The notes under the pieces were generated by a model, which saw only the letters and a program-made list of their open reading frames with translations, made no database searches and was not told the origin of the DNA. Source: an uncultured bacterium (GTDB taxonomy: Bacteria; Bacteroidota; Bacteroidia; Chitinophagales; CAIODY01). From it: a stretch of DNA of 64,000 bases. Shown piece by piece: positions 51,171-60,033 of the stretch. A program made the translations under genes and the position numbers. Position 1 is the first letter of the stretch; the number at the start of each line of letters is the position of its first letter. The stretch spans positions 174,344 to 238,343 of the forward strand of contig CAIODY010000043.1 in NCBI GenBank assembly GCA_903857255.1. Direction: 5' to 3'.

Positions 51171-52130
51171 ATGCAAGAAACAATTATTGATACCGACATT
51201 GAAATGGCTGCAAAGCTGCTATTGGCAGGCGATTGCGTTGCTATCCCAACTGAAACTGTATATGGTTTGGCTGGTAATGCATTGAATGAAGAAATCGTAT
51301 TGAAAATTTTTGAAGTAAAAAATCGACCGCATTTCGACCCATTAATTGTTCATTGTGATTCTATTGAATCAGTGAAAAATTATGTAAAACATTTGCCTGA
51401 TTGGGCTTTGCAGTTGATGCAAAAATTTTCACCAGGACCTATCACTTTTTTGTTAGAGAAAAAAAATAACATTCCTGATTTAGTTACAAGTGGCTTAAAC
51501 ACAGTAGCCATAAGGATTCCAAAGCATCCGTTGACTTTGCAATTATTGCAACGATTAGATTTTCCGTTGGCTGCACCCAGCGCAAATCCTTTTGGATACA
51601 TCAGTCCAACATCAGCTAAGCATGTAAAAGACCAATTGAATGGAAAAATAAAATTCATTTTAGATGGTGGAAATTGCCATGTTGGTGTTGAATCAACTAT
51701 CATAGGTTTGGAAAATAATTTACCAACAATTTTTCGTGTTGGTGGTGTAGCGATAGAAGATATTGAAAATGAAATTGGAAAAATTCAGGTTAAAACTTCC
51801 TCATCTTCACCTCATGCGCCAGGCATGTTACTTTCACATTATGCACCTCGAAAGCCTTTATTATTGGGCGATGTAGAAAATGGTTTAGCTATATACAATT
51901 CAAAAAAAATCGGATTAATTTCTTTTCATAAAAATTATGATGCCGTAAAAAAAGAAAATCAAATTCAACTTTCTGCAAAAAAAGATTTGCATGAAGCCGC
52001 AAAAAAATTATTTGCTGCCATGCGAAAATTAGATGAAAGTGACGTAGAAATAATTCTTGCCGAACGATTTCCAGATGAAGGTTTGGGAAGAGCAATTAAT
52101 GATAGATTACAAAGAGCATCGGTTCATTGA
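51171..52130 (+). CDS. L-threonylcarbamoyladenylate synthase (Sua5 type)
   Basis: Sua5 makes threonylcarbamoyl-AMP, the donor for the essential t6A37 modification of tRNA. The 319-aa protein has the YrdC domain (IPTETVYGLAGNA, FEVKNRPHFDPL, GPITFLL, VAIRIPKHP, LAAPSANPFGYISPTSA, STIIGL) and the additional C-terminal Sua5 domain (SPHAPGMLLSHYAPRKPL through ERFPDEGLGRAINDRLQRAS, in parts). It is the better candidate than the YciO-like copy at 3701-4333. The ATG at 51171 is chosen over the TTG at 51165. Confidence 0.93.
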   Translation: MQETIIDTDIEMAAKLLLAGDCVAIPTETVYGLAGNALNEEIVLKIFEVKNRPHFDPLIVHCDSIESVKNYVKHLPDWALQLMQKFSPGPITFLLEKKNNIPDLVTSGLNTVAIRIPKHPLTLQLLQRLDFPLAAPSANPFGYISPTSAKHVKDQLNGKIKFILDGGNCHVGVESTIIGLENNLPTIFRVGGVAIEDIENEIGKIQVKTSSSSPHAPGMLLSHYAPRKPLLLGDVENGLAIYNSKKIGLISFHKNYDAVKKENQIQLSAKKDLHEAAKKLFAAMRKLDESDVEIILAERFPDEGLGRAINDRLQRASVH

Positions 52131-52132
52131 AT

Positions 52133-53671
52133 TTAATTCCCCCAACTTTCTCTATCCAAACTTCTGTATTGGATGGCTTCGGCAAGATGTTCTATTTTAA
52201 TATCTGGGCTGCCTGCTAAATCAGCAATGGTACGACTTACCTTTAAAATTCTATCATACGCACGAGCGGATAAACCTAATTTTTCCATCGCAACTTTTAG
52301 TAAATTTTCACCGCCCGTTGTTATCACACAAATCTCTTTCAATTTTTTGGAAGTCATTTGCGCATTGCAGTGAGTATCTTTGCTTTCCTTAAATCGCTCT
52401 TGCTGAATTTCACGAGCTTTAATCACGCGTTCTCTTACTGCTTCACTTTTTTCCGAAACACGATGTGATGTGAGTTCGTTGAATGACACGGGAGTTACTT
52501 CAACATGCAAATCAATTCTATCTAAAAGTGGTCCTGAAATTTTGTTTAAATATTTTTGCACCACACCTGGCGCACAAACACATTCTTTGTCAGGATGATT
52601 GAAAAAGCCACATGGACAAGGGTTCATAGCCGATACTAACATAAATGATGCAGGATAATCCACCGAAAATTTTGCTCGTGAAATTGTAATTCTGCGTTCT
52701 TCCATTGGTTGTCGCAACACTTCTAAAACTGTTCTTTTAAATTCAGGCAATTCATCTAAAAACAAAACACCATTATGCGCCAATGATATTTCACCAGGCT
52801 GCGGATTGTTACCACCACCAACAAGAGCAACATCGCTGATGGTATGGTGTGGCGAACGAAAAGGTCGAACAGAAATTAATGAAGAGTTGACTGGAAGCTT
52901 TCCAGCAACACTATGAATTTTTGTAGTTTCTAATGCTTCATGCAAATCAAGCGGTGGAAGAATAGTTGGCAAACGCTTAGCCAGCATGGTTTTCCCTGCA
53001 CCCGGTGGTCCAATTAAAATTGCATTGTGTCCGCCAGCGGCTGCAATTTCTAAAGCTCGTTTAATATTTTCTTGTCCTTTTACATCAGCGAAATCAAAAT
53101 CCAAACTTTGTTGTTGTTCTAAAAATTCACGTCGTGTATCAATTTCTATTTTTTCTAATTGTAAATCCCCGTTAAAAAAGTCAATTACCTCTTTAATATT
53201 TTCTGCGCCATACACCTCCAAGTTATTGACAATAGCAGCTTCACGAGCATTTTCTTTTGGCACAATCAAGCCTTTAAATTTTTCTTGTCGTGCTTGAATA
53301 GCAATTGGCAACGAACCTTTTATTGGTTGCAATTTTCCATCCAATGATAATTCGCCCATCAAAATAAAATCTTTCAACGCATCGCCATTCACTTGTTCGC
53401 TGGCTGCTAACAAACCCATCGCAATCGTTAAATCGTACGCAGAGCCTTCTTTGCGAATATCTGCAGGTGCCATATTAATCACCACTTTGCGCCTTGGCAT
53501 TTTATAATCGCACATTTTCAAAGCACTTTCGATGCGGTGCATGCTTTCTTTCACAGCACTATCAGGCAAGCCAACAAGAAAATATCCAACGCCTTCTGTG
53601 AGATTTACTTCTATTGTAATTGTCATGGCATTAACGCCATAAACTGCGCTGCCAAAGGTTTTTACGAGCAT
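52133..53671 (-). CDS. YifB family Mg chelatase-like AAA+ ATPase (ComM-like)
   Basis: The 512-aa protein has an N-terminal Lon-protease-like domain (TITIEVNLTEGVGYFLVGLPDSA in part, RRKVVINMAPADIRKEG). The AAA+ core follows with Walker A LIGPPGAGKTMLAKRLP, Walker B GVLFLDELPEF, and sensor text RQPMEERRITISRA. A Cys region (MNPCPCGFFNHPDKECVC) is typical of the family. ComM homologues are hexameric branch-migration helicases acting in transformation. It ends 2 nt from the convergent Sua5 stop. Confidence 0.92.
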   Translation of the reverse strand: MLVKTFGSAVYGVNAMTITIEVNLTEGVGYFLVGLPDSAVKESMHRIESALKMCDYKMPRRKVVINMAPADIRKEGSAYDLTIAMGLLAASEQVNGDALKDFILMGELSLDGKLQPIKGSLPIAIQARQEKFKGLIVPKENAREAAIVNNLEVYGAENIKEVIDFFNGDLQLEKIEIDTRREFLEQQQSLDFDFADVKGQENIKRALEIAAAGGHNAILIGPPGAGKTMLAKRLPTILPPLDLHEALETTKIHSVAGKLPVNSSLISVRPFRSPHHTISDVALVGGGNNPQPGEISLAHNGVLFLDELPEFKRTVLEVLRQPMEERRITISRAKFSVDYPASFMLVSAMNPCPCGFFNHPDKECVCAPGVVQKYLNKISGPLLDRIDLHVEVTPVSFNELTSHRVSEKSEAVRERVIKAREIQQERFKESKDTHCNAQMTSKKLKEICVITTGGENLLKVAMEKLGLSARAYDRILKVSRTIADLAGSPDIKIEHLAEAIQYRSLDRESWGN

Positions 53672-53734
53672 GGGAATAAATGGATTTGATTTTATCTAAA
53701 CAAAACATTTTATAAATATAGTAGATGGTTTCTG

Positions 53735-53780
53735 AAAAATAAAAAAAGCGTAAACTTTCGATTTGAAAATTTACGCTTTT
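53735..53780 (-). terminator. Intrinsic terminator after rpsJ
   Basis: AAAAGCGTAAA and TTTACGCTTTT pair around an inner TTTC/GAAA block. On the rpsJ strand a run of Ts follows. It lies 22 nt past the rpsJ stop. Confidence 0.8.
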
Positions 53781-53802
53781 AAAATATGCTTAGTAAAATC
53801 TG

Positions 53803-54108
53803 TTATGCTTTAATTTCTACTTCAACGCCGCTTGGCAATTCTAATTTCATTAAGGCATCAACAGTTTTTGAGGTAGATGAATAAATATCCATCAAACGCT
53901 TGTGCGTACACAATTGAAATTGGTCACGTGATTTTTTATCAACGTGTGGGCTACGGTTAACCGTAAAGATTCTTTTATCGGTTGGCAACGGAATAGGACC
54001 GCTAACTACGGCTCCTGTGGCACGAACTGTTTTCACAATTTTTTCAGCAGATTTATCTACCAAATTGTGGTCGTACGATTTTAATTTAATTCTGATTCTT
54101 TGCGACAT
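53803..54108 (-). CDS. rpsJ: 30S ribosomal protein S10
   Basis: S10 is part of the 30S head and of antitermination complexes with NusB. The 101-aa protein reads [60 protein letters not shown] (in part) and [13 protein letters not shown], all typical. Normally it heads the S10 operon next to fusA or rplC; here its neighbours are YifB and fabI. It has its own promoter (TTG-N20-TACATTTG) and terminator, so it is monocistronic. Confidence 0.98.
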   Translation of the reverse strand: MSQRIRIKLKSYDHNLVDKSAEKIVKTVRATGAVVSGPIPLPTDKRIFTVNRSPHVDKKSRDQFQLCTHKRLMDIYSSTSKTVDALMKLELPSGVEVEIKA

Positions 54109-54146
54109 AGTTAAAGAACGTTTGTATGTTTTTTGTTTTGGGAGTG

Positions 54147-54177
54147 CAAATGTAGTTTAATCCTTTTGTTTTGCCAA
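54147..54177 (-). promoter_or_regulatory. Complete promoter for rpsJ
   Basis: On the rpsJ strand, TTG (54175-54177) is followed by 20 nt and TACATTTG (54147-54154), 38 nt before the ATG. It is the best full -33/-7 match I saw in the window. Confidence 0.7.
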
Positions 54178-54199
54178 CTATTTTGAAAATTATTTTTGA

Positions 54200-55000
54200 T
54201 TAAGAATTTAAAACACTTTCAGTAATGCCAGTCATGCTGTAACCGCCATCGTGGAAAAGGTTTTGCATGGTTACCATTTTGCTGAAATCGCTGAACAACA
54301 TGGTGCAGAATTTTGCACAATCATCAGCACTTGCATTGCCTAATGGGCTCATTTTATCAGCAAAGCCAAAAAATTTATCAAAGCCTTGAATTCCGCTACC
54401 AGCACTTGTTGCAGTGGGGGATTGAGAAACTGAATTAATTCTTACTTTATTTTTTACACCATAGTGATAGCCAAAACTGCGAACAATACTTTCCAACATG
54501 GCTTTTGCATCAGCCATATCGCTGTAAAAAGAATAAGCTCGTTGGGCAGCAATATAGGTTAATGCTACCACCGAACCACCTTCGGAAATGGCATCCATTT
54601 GATAAGCAGTTTGCAATAATTTATGCAATGAAATAGCCGATACATCCAATGTTTTATTCAAAAACTCATAGTTCAAATCGGTGTACGGGCGATTTTTACG
54701 CACATTCACACTCATGCCAATACTGTGTAAAATGAAATCAATTTTACCTCCTAATTTTTCTTGTGATTGTTCTAATAATTTTTGTAAATCTTCAACTGAT
54801 GTTGCATCAGCAGGAATCACTTCGGTGTTGCAAGCCGCAGCTAATTTATTGATTTCACCCATTCGCAAAGCAATTGGCGCATTGGTTAAAATAATTTTTG
54901 CACCTTGTGCATGGCAGTTTTCAGCCACTTTCCAAGCAATGCTGCGCTCATCTAATGCGCCAAAAATAATTCCACGTTTGCCTTCTAATAAATTGTTCAT
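54200..55000 (-). CDS. fabI: Enoyl-[acyl-carrier-protein] reductase (NADH)
   Basis: FabI reduces trans-2-enoyl-ACP in the last step of the fatty-acid elongation cycle. The 266-aa SDR protein has GIIFGALDERSIAWKVAENC for cofactor binding, FILHSIGMS, and the catalytic Tyr/Lys as YSDMADAKAMLE (Y-x6-K). The C-terminus has SPTATSAGSGI, FADKMSPLGNAS and FHDGGYSMTG. The ATG at 55000 (MNNLLEGKRG) matches homologues; the track's start 8 codons up is rejected. Confidence 0.93.
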   Translation of the reverse strand: MNNLLEGKRGIIFGALDERSIAWKVAENCHAQGAKIILTNAPIALRMGEINKLAAACNTEVIPADATSVEDLQKLLEQSQEKLGGKIDFILHSIGMSVNVRKNRPYTDLNYEFLNKTLDVSAISLHKLLQTAYQMDAISEGGSVVALTYIAAQRAYSFYSDMADAKAMLESIVRSFGYHYGVKNKVRINSVSQSPTATSAGSGIQGFDKFFGFADKMSPLGNASADDCAKFCTMLFSDFSKMVTMQNLFHDGGYSMTGITESVLNS

Positions 55001-55084
55001 GATTGATTTTTTTTGAATTCCCAAAGAAAAGAAATTTACTCGACTTGTTTTAAAAAAATAAGCATCGCGTTGATTTTATAAAAA

Positions 55085-56077
55085 TCAAATCAATAGCCAG
55101 TGAAATTTGGTTTGATGCAATGTGTTATACTCTAAAGTTGGTGCTGGAAGCTTAATTACGTTCATCAGCATAAAAAGATTTCGGAGCATCCGATGCTTAG
55201 TTTTGATTTTTGTAAAATCAATATCAGGCGATAAAAAAAACTGACGATAACGTGTAAGGCTGCTATAATCAACAGGTTTAAAGGCATTGCCAGCATAATA
55301 ATCATCCAAAGGTTTTCCATTCACATCATAACTCCATGAATTTTTTACTGCCCCAAACATATTATCAGCGCCATATCCTACCGCTACATTCAACCATTTT
55401 GGAAAATGATTTTCTTTGTTTAAAAATGAAGCAATGTTAAAACTCAACCAATACGATTGTGCATTGTAATCTTTCAAAATCCGCTCTGGCAGCGATGCCC
55501 CGTATAATTCATTGGCTCGTTGTTCTAAAGTTGCATCATCATAAGTTCTTCGGGTGGTTGAAAATTTCAACCGAACACGTTGGTCTCTCCACAATAATTC
55601 ATTGCCCAGAAACAAGCCAGCACCAAAGGTATTAGCCGTTGCATCACCTGGTGAAAATCCCCATTCTTTCGATAAGCCATCCAAAATTTCGATGGTTAAT
55701 TGCAAAGTAAAACCCCATGCAGCTCCGTAAATAGCGGCTTTGCGCTGCGATACACCAGCCCATTGATACATGGTGGATGCGATAAATGCTTCGTTGTAGG
55801 CAGTCCATGAATGACCGCATTTGTCCATTTGCAACCATTCTTTATCGTCATTAAAAAAATGAAAACTGCTTCGTGGATAATTGGCGTACCAAGCATAATT
55901 TAACCCAATCATCGCAACGCCAAAAGTGCCTGCACATGTGCCATTCACTTCCCAAAACCGATGTTTGTTGAATGAATCAACAGGCGTAATAAATTTTGAA
56001 ACTGAAAATTTTTGTTGTGAAAATGATGCGTTGAAAACAAAAAAATTGAACAGAAAAGCTAATAAAATTTTCTTCAT
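55085..56077 (-). CDS. DUF2279 family protein
   Basis: A signal peptide (MKKILLAFLFNFFVFNASFSQ) precedes a 310-residue DUF2279 protein. It has WLQMDKCGHSWTAYNEAF (DKxGH signature), AAIYGAAWGFTLQLTIEILDGLSKEWGFSPGDATANTFGAG (quoted in pieces) and NELLWRDQRVRLKFS. Short hydrophobic helices suggest a membrane-associated, possibly outer-membrane, location. Function is unknown. The DGxSxxWGFSxGD segment resembles lipid-phosphatase-like or VanZ-like membrane proteins only loosely. It follows manC on the same strand, 12 nt after its stop. Confidence 0.82.
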   Translation of the reverse strand: MKKILLAFLFNFFVFNASFSQQKFSVSKFITPVDSFNKHRFWEVNGTCAGTFGVAMIGLNYAWYANYPRSSFHFFNDDKEWLQMDKCGHSWTAYNEAFIASTMYQWAGVSQRKAAIYGAAWGFTLQLTIEILDGLSKEWGFSPGDATANTFGAGLFLGNELLWRDQRVRLKFSTTRRTYDDATLEQRANELYGASLPERILKDYNAQSYWLSFNIASFLNKENHFPKWLNVAVGYGADNMFGAVKNSWSYDVNGKPLDDYYAGNAFKPVDYSSLTRYRQFFLSPDIDFTKIKTKHRMLRNLFMLMNVIKLPAPTLEYNTLHQTKFHWLLI

Positions 56078-56089
56078 AAAATTTAAGTT

Positions 56090-57172
56090 CTACAAAAATT
56101 TATCGCCTTTCATGCGCTTAACATCCGATGTAAAATCTTTGATTTTTTGTTCTTGCGATTTGTCGCAAATCAGCAGTGCATCAGGCGTATCAACCACTAT
56201 GTAATTTTCCAACCCTTGCACAATCACCAATTTTTTATCAGGTACATTAATGATATTATTGTGTGCATCGTAAATCATCACATTTTTTCCTGCTACTGAA
56301 TTGCCATGATAATCATGCGGCGTTAATTCATATAGCGAAGCCCAAGTGCCTACATCGCTCCAACCAAAACTGGCTGGAATCACACGAACGCCTGTAGCTT
56401 TTTCCATCACGCCCACATCAATAGAAATATTGGTGCAAAGGGTGTAAGCATTTTCAACAAATGCTTTTTCATTTTTGTTATTCAGTTTTTTTTCGTAACC
56501 AATAAAAGCCTCAAACACTTCAGGTAAGTATGTTTCAAAAGCTTTTACAATTGTTTTTACGTTGAATAAAAACATGCCGCTGTTCCATAAAAATTCACCA
56601 GTTTTAATAAATTGTTCGGCTAATTCTATGTTAGGTTTTTCAAAAAAAGTTTTCACTTTATGAATGCCATTTTCATTTTCATCCAAATATTGAATGTAGC
56701 CATAACCTGTATCAGGTCGGGTTGGTTGAATGCCAATAGTGAGTAAATGATTGTGTTTACTTACAAATTCCAAGCCTTTTCGCAACACTTCCAAATAAAC
56801 ACTTTCTTTCAAAATGTAATGGTCAGATGCTGCAACGATGATATTTGCTTTCGGATTTTTTAGTAGAATTTTTAATGAAGCATAAGCAATACAAGGTGCA
56901 GTATTTTTTCGTTGAGGCTCCAACAACACTTGTTCATCAGCGATTTCGGGCAATTGTTCTTTTATAATTGAAGCATATTGTTCGTTCGATACAATTAAAA
57001 TATTTTCTTTTGGGCAAACTGCCTGAAAGCGTTCAAATGTTAATTGCAACAGCGATTTACCAGTGCCTAAAAAATCTAAAAATTGTTTTGGAAAAGCGTT
57101 GCGACTTACAGGCCAAAAACGGCTACCAATACCGCCTGCCATGATTACCACATAATTATTCTTTTGTTCCAT
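56090..57172 (-). CDS. manC: Mannose-1-phosphate guanylyltransferase
   Basis: This enzyme makes GDP-mannose from mannose 1-phosphate and GTP for surface glycans. The 360-aa protein begins NYVVIMAGGIGSRFWPVSR, then FPKQFLDFLG, EPQRKNTAPCIAYASL, VAASDHYIL, PDTGYGYIQ, FFEKPNIELAE, LWNSGMFLFNV and SFGWSDVGTW. The C-terminal isomerase domain of bifunctional AlgA/ManC is absent. A -7 element lies only 7 nt upstream of the ATG. The gene is followed by DUF2279. Confidence 0.93.
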   Translation of the reverse strand: MEQKNNYVVIMAGGIGSRFWPVSRNAFPKQFLDFLGTGKSLLQLTFERFQAVCPKENILIVSNEQYASIIKEQLPEIADEQVLLEPQRKNTAPCIAYASLKILLKNPKANIIVAASDHYILKESVYLEVLRKGLEFVSKHNHLLTIGIQPTRPDTGYGYIQYLDENENGIHKVKTFFEKPNIELAEQFIKTGEFLWNSGMFLFNVKTIVKAFETYLPEVFEAFIGYEKKLNNKNEKAFVENAYTLCTNISIDVGVMEKATGVRVIPASFGWSDVGTWASLYELTPHDYHGNSVAGKNVMIYDAHNNIINVPDKKLVIVQGLENYIVVDTPDALLICDKSQEQKIKDFTSDVKRMKGDKFL

Positions 57173-57179
57173 TGGGCTG

Positions 57180-57187
57180 CAAAGTTA
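57180..57187 (-). promoter_or_regulatory. -7 element 7 nt before the manC start (leaderless candidate)
   Basis: CAAAGTTA on the + strand reads TAACTTTG on the gene's strand. It lies between the HAD gene's stop and the manC ATG. Confidence 0.4.
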
Positions 57188-57188
57188 A

Positions 57189-57821
57189 TTAAAGAATTTG
57201 AGCAAATAATTTTTCAATCGTCCAATCTTTAGTCAAATGAAATGCTTGCAAACCAACTTTTTTTGCACCTTCCACATGCTGAATCGAATCATCAATAAAT
57301 AAAGTTTTGCTAGGCTGCAAATTATTTTGTTGAATTACAAACTCAAAAATTTCCGCATCAGGTTTTCGCAAATGAATTTGATTAGAAAAATAACAATGAT
57401 TGAAACTATTTTCCAAACTATGTTCTGGTGTTTGTGTGGCAATCATTTCAAAAACTTTTGGCAAATGAATACCATTGGTGTTGCTCAATAAATACAATGG
57501 AAATTTCGTTTTTAAAATTTCTAAAGTTGAAAATTTTATTGGCTCCATACCAATCAACATAGCATTCCAAGCAGCATCAATTTCTTCATCTTTTAATTGC
57601 GATGAAATATTTTCACGAATAAAATTTCTGAAAATTTCATTGTTCACATTTCCTTTTTCAAATTCATCAAACACTTGTGATTGCGCTGCTTGCGAATAGG
57701 CAGCATCAAAATCTTTCATGCCTAATTTCATAAAAGCATCCGAAGTTTTTCGGTAATCAATATCAAATAACACACCTCCTAAATCGAAAATAATAGTGTT
57801 GATGGAAGAAAAATCGAGCAT
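57189..57821 (-). CDS. HAD-superfamily phosphatase (subfamily IA)
   Basis: The 210-aa HAD-IA hydrolase has motif I IIFDLGGVLFDID, a helical cap of about 80 residues, motif II PLYLLSNTNGIH, Lys in HLRKPDAEIFEF and motif IV TLFIDDSIQHVEGAKKVG. It resembles YihX-type sugar-phosphate phosphatases, so a sugar-phosphate substrate is plausible. The gene stands directly upstream of manC on the same strand, with 16 nt between, which supports a link to sugar metabolism. Confidence 0.85.
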   Translation of the reverse strand: MLDFSSINTIIFDLGGVLFDIDYRKTSDAFMKLGMKDFDAAYSQAAQSQVFDEFEKGNVNNEIFRNFIRENISSQLKDEEIDAAWNAMLIGMEPIKFSTLEILKTKFPLYLLSNTNGIHLPKVFEMIATQTPEHSLENSFNHCYFSNQIHLRKPDAEIFEFVIQQNNLQPSKTLFIDDSIQHVEGAKKVGLQAFHLTKDWTIEKLFAQIL

Positions 57822-57901
57822 TGTTTTTTATAAAAATGAACCGCAAAGCAACAAAGATTTTACGCCAATTGAAAGCCCGAAATAAAAATAGATTGTTAAA
57901 A

Positions 57902-58810
57902 CTAAAATGCCGATGGTAAAAAATTATTCGCTGATTTTGCCATCCATGAATTGTATTGCAAGTAAAACAATTGATGCCGAAGTGTCCATTGATTGGGTAA
58001 AATTAAATTTCGGCGAATAAATAATTCTTCGGTTTTTATGGGTTGAGTTGACGCAATATGACAACCATTTACTGCGCTGGCGCACGACTCGAAACCTGCA
58101 TCAGCAGACATTTTCCACCATTCTTTTTTGAATGGCGAAAATCTGCCGAAAGGCAAAGCTAAATGTTTTATTGCACCACAATGTTTTTCAATTTCATTTT
58201 TTGAAACAGAAAATTCTTCTGCAATTTTTTCAAAATTTTGTTGGCTTACATCAATGTGGGTATGCGTATGCGAACCAATTTCATGACCCAATTTTTGAAT
58301 CATTTCCACCTCGTTCCAATTTATAAATTCAATCGGCACAGCAAAGCGCAAATTGTTGTCGGCATATTTTTTTATGACATCAAAATTCGTTTCACCAATT
58401 ACCGATGGACAAAGAAAAAAACAGGCACTAATTCCAAATTCGGAAAATACTTTTGCCAATGTTGTATTGCTTTTATAACCATCATCGGAGCTGAAACAAA
58501 TGTAGGGTTTATCAATGTTTCCAGCCTTTATTCTATTCACAGCTTCTGAATAAGAAATAAAAGTGTGCTGCTTTGAAAGTGTCTGCAACAGTTTCCTGAA
58601 CGATGCAATTTCATCATCAAATAAATGATGCAAAAACAAAAATTGCACTCGATTTTTTTGCATCAATTTTTTATCAATTCCAAAAATTGAAGTGAACGGC
58701 GCAGCAACATTTATCGCCACATCGCGTAATTTGTTTTTTGCCGTGTAATGCTGAAAATGCTTTACTGTGGCATAATTGGTGGCGAAAGAATGGGTTTCGT
58801 TCATTTGCAA
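57902..58810 (-). CDS. Polysaccharide deacetylase family protein
   Basis: The 302-aa protein has the NodB-homology fold: CFSSDDGYKSNTTLAKVFSEFG with the Asp-Asp of the TFDDG motif, ACFFLCPS, and HEIGSHTHTHIDVS with the two metal His. ALPFGRFSP follows. The usual TFDDG reads SSDDG. It would remove acetyl groups from a sugar polymer or an intermediate. No clear signal peptide is present. The glycosyltransferase gene ends one base before it, so the two are one unit; a surface-glycan role is likely. Confidence 0.85.
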   Translation of the reverse strand: MQMNETHSFATNYATVKHFQHYTAKNKLRDVAINVAAPFTSIFGIDKKLMQKNRVQFLFLHHLFDDEIASFRKLLQTLSKQHTFISYSEAVNRIKAGNIDKPYICFSSDDGYKSNTTLAKVFSEFGISACFFLCPSVIGETNFDVIKKYADNNLRFAVPIEFINWNEVEMIQKLGHEIGSHTHTHIDVSQQNFEKIAEEFSVSKNEIEKHCGAIKHLALPFGRFSPFKKEWWKMSADAGFESCASAVNGCHIASTQPIKTEELFIRRNLILPNQWTLRHQLFYLQYNSWMAKSANNFLPSAF

Positions 58811-58811
58811 T

Positions 58812-59876
58812 TTATTGGGTGATGAATGTTAAATTTTGCTGAATAAAATTTTCTTCTTCAAATTGAGTTTCAAATTTTAATTGCGCTGCCGACATGCTTT
58901 TATAAATTGCTGGTTCAAAAATTTGATTTAATTTTTCACTTAATTCAATAGTATTTCTGCTATCCACTTTGAAGCCATTCACACCATCTTTCACCAATTC
59001 GGCAATGCCACCAATAGGCGGCACAATCACTGGCAAACCGTACGCCATGGCTTCAATCACAGTTAATCCAAAAGTTTCATTCGCTAAATCAACTCTTGTT
59101 AAATTCAGTACCACATCTGCTTTTTGATAAAATGGATGCACATTATTTTGCTTCGAAAATAGTGTGGTGTTGGATGTAATTTTTTTTGAAACAAAATACT
59201 CGTCTATTTTTTTTTGACCTGCATTTATCACCAATTCAAAATGCAAATGCGAATTGACTTCGGCTAATTTTAAAAACTCGTTGGTGCCTTTGTAATCCTT
59301 TAACGAACATATCATCAGCACATTTTTCAATTCTGTTTTTTCTTTTTTAAACAATTTTGCTTGCTCGATAAAATCATTTTCGATGGCATTAGCGATAACA
59401 CAATTTTCAATGTTGAAATTATATTTTGATGCCACAAAATTTGAAACATAGATGATTTTGGAAGCCGAAATTTTTATTACAAAATTTAACAACAAATCGA
59501 GCAATCGCTGATTGGTATTGGTTTCGTGAATATGATAAACCACTTTACAACCTTTTATTTTGCCAGCCAACGCTGCGCCAAAAGGCAGAATGGTGTTGCA
59601 ATAAACAATGTCATCTTTTTGTAAAAAAGAATAGGCTTTAAAAAACAACGTGATTTGCGAATAAAAAAATTTGGTCAAGCGAATAAAAACATTTTTGTTA
59701 AATTCGTAGTAATAATTGTGGTATTCCAAATTTGGCAAATCAGACAAAAATCCATTTGTCCAATTCACAAACAAGACAGTTTTCACACCTTTGTTTTGCC
59801 ATCCTTTTATCAGCTGCTTCAACACTTTCGGGCTTCCGCTAAAGTCATTTAATAAATGAAAGGCAACAATTCTCAT
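58812..59876 (-). CDS. GT4-type glycosyltransferase
   Basis: The 354-aa GT-B enzyme shows an N-terminal acceptor domain (MRIVAFHLLNDFSGSPKVLK) and a C-terminal donor domain with LKNVLMICSLKDYKGTNEFL, ADVVLNLTRVDLANETFGLTVIEAMAYGLPVIV (quoted in part) and PPIGGIAELVKDGVNGFKV. The ETFGLTVIEAMA motif is the nucleotide-sugar site. The track ORF starts 17 codons upstream; the ATG at 59876 matches the family N-terminus. It is followed without a gap by the polysaccharide deacetylase. Acceptor and donor are unknown. Confidence 0.85.
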   Translation of the reverse strand: MRIVAFHLLNDFSGSPKVLKQLIKGWQNKGVKTVLFVNWTNGFLSDLPNLEYHNYYYEFNKNVFIRLTKFFYSQITLFFKAYSFLQKDDIVYCNTILPFGAALAGKIKGCKVVYHIHETNTNQRLLDLLLNFVIKISASKIIYVSNFVASKYNFNIENCVIANAIENDFIEQAKLFKKEKTELKNVLMICSLKDYKGTNEFLKLAEVNSHLHFELVINAGQKKIDEYFVSKKITSNTTLFSKQNNVHPFYQKADVVLNLTRVDLANETFGLTVIEAMAYGLPVIVPPIGGIAELVKDGVNGFKVDSRNTIELSEKLNQIFEPAIYKSMSAAQLKFETQFEEENFIQQNLTFITQ

Positions 59877-60033
59877 CAACAATTTATTTGAACAAAGAAA
59901 CAATTTTTTGCGAAGAATTTTGAACAAGCGAAAATGTGATTTCGTAATAACTCAATGGCACAACTCAATTGATGAAAATAGTTCAAACATCAAAAACAAT
60001 AATTATTTTAGAGGTCAATAAACTGAAAACCGA

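Noticed and set aside
55070-55088. TTGATTTT-ATA-AAAATCAA hairpin at the end of the DUF2279 gene
   Set aside because: It is all A/T except two pairs and has no T run afterward on the gene's strand; likely composition, not a terminator.
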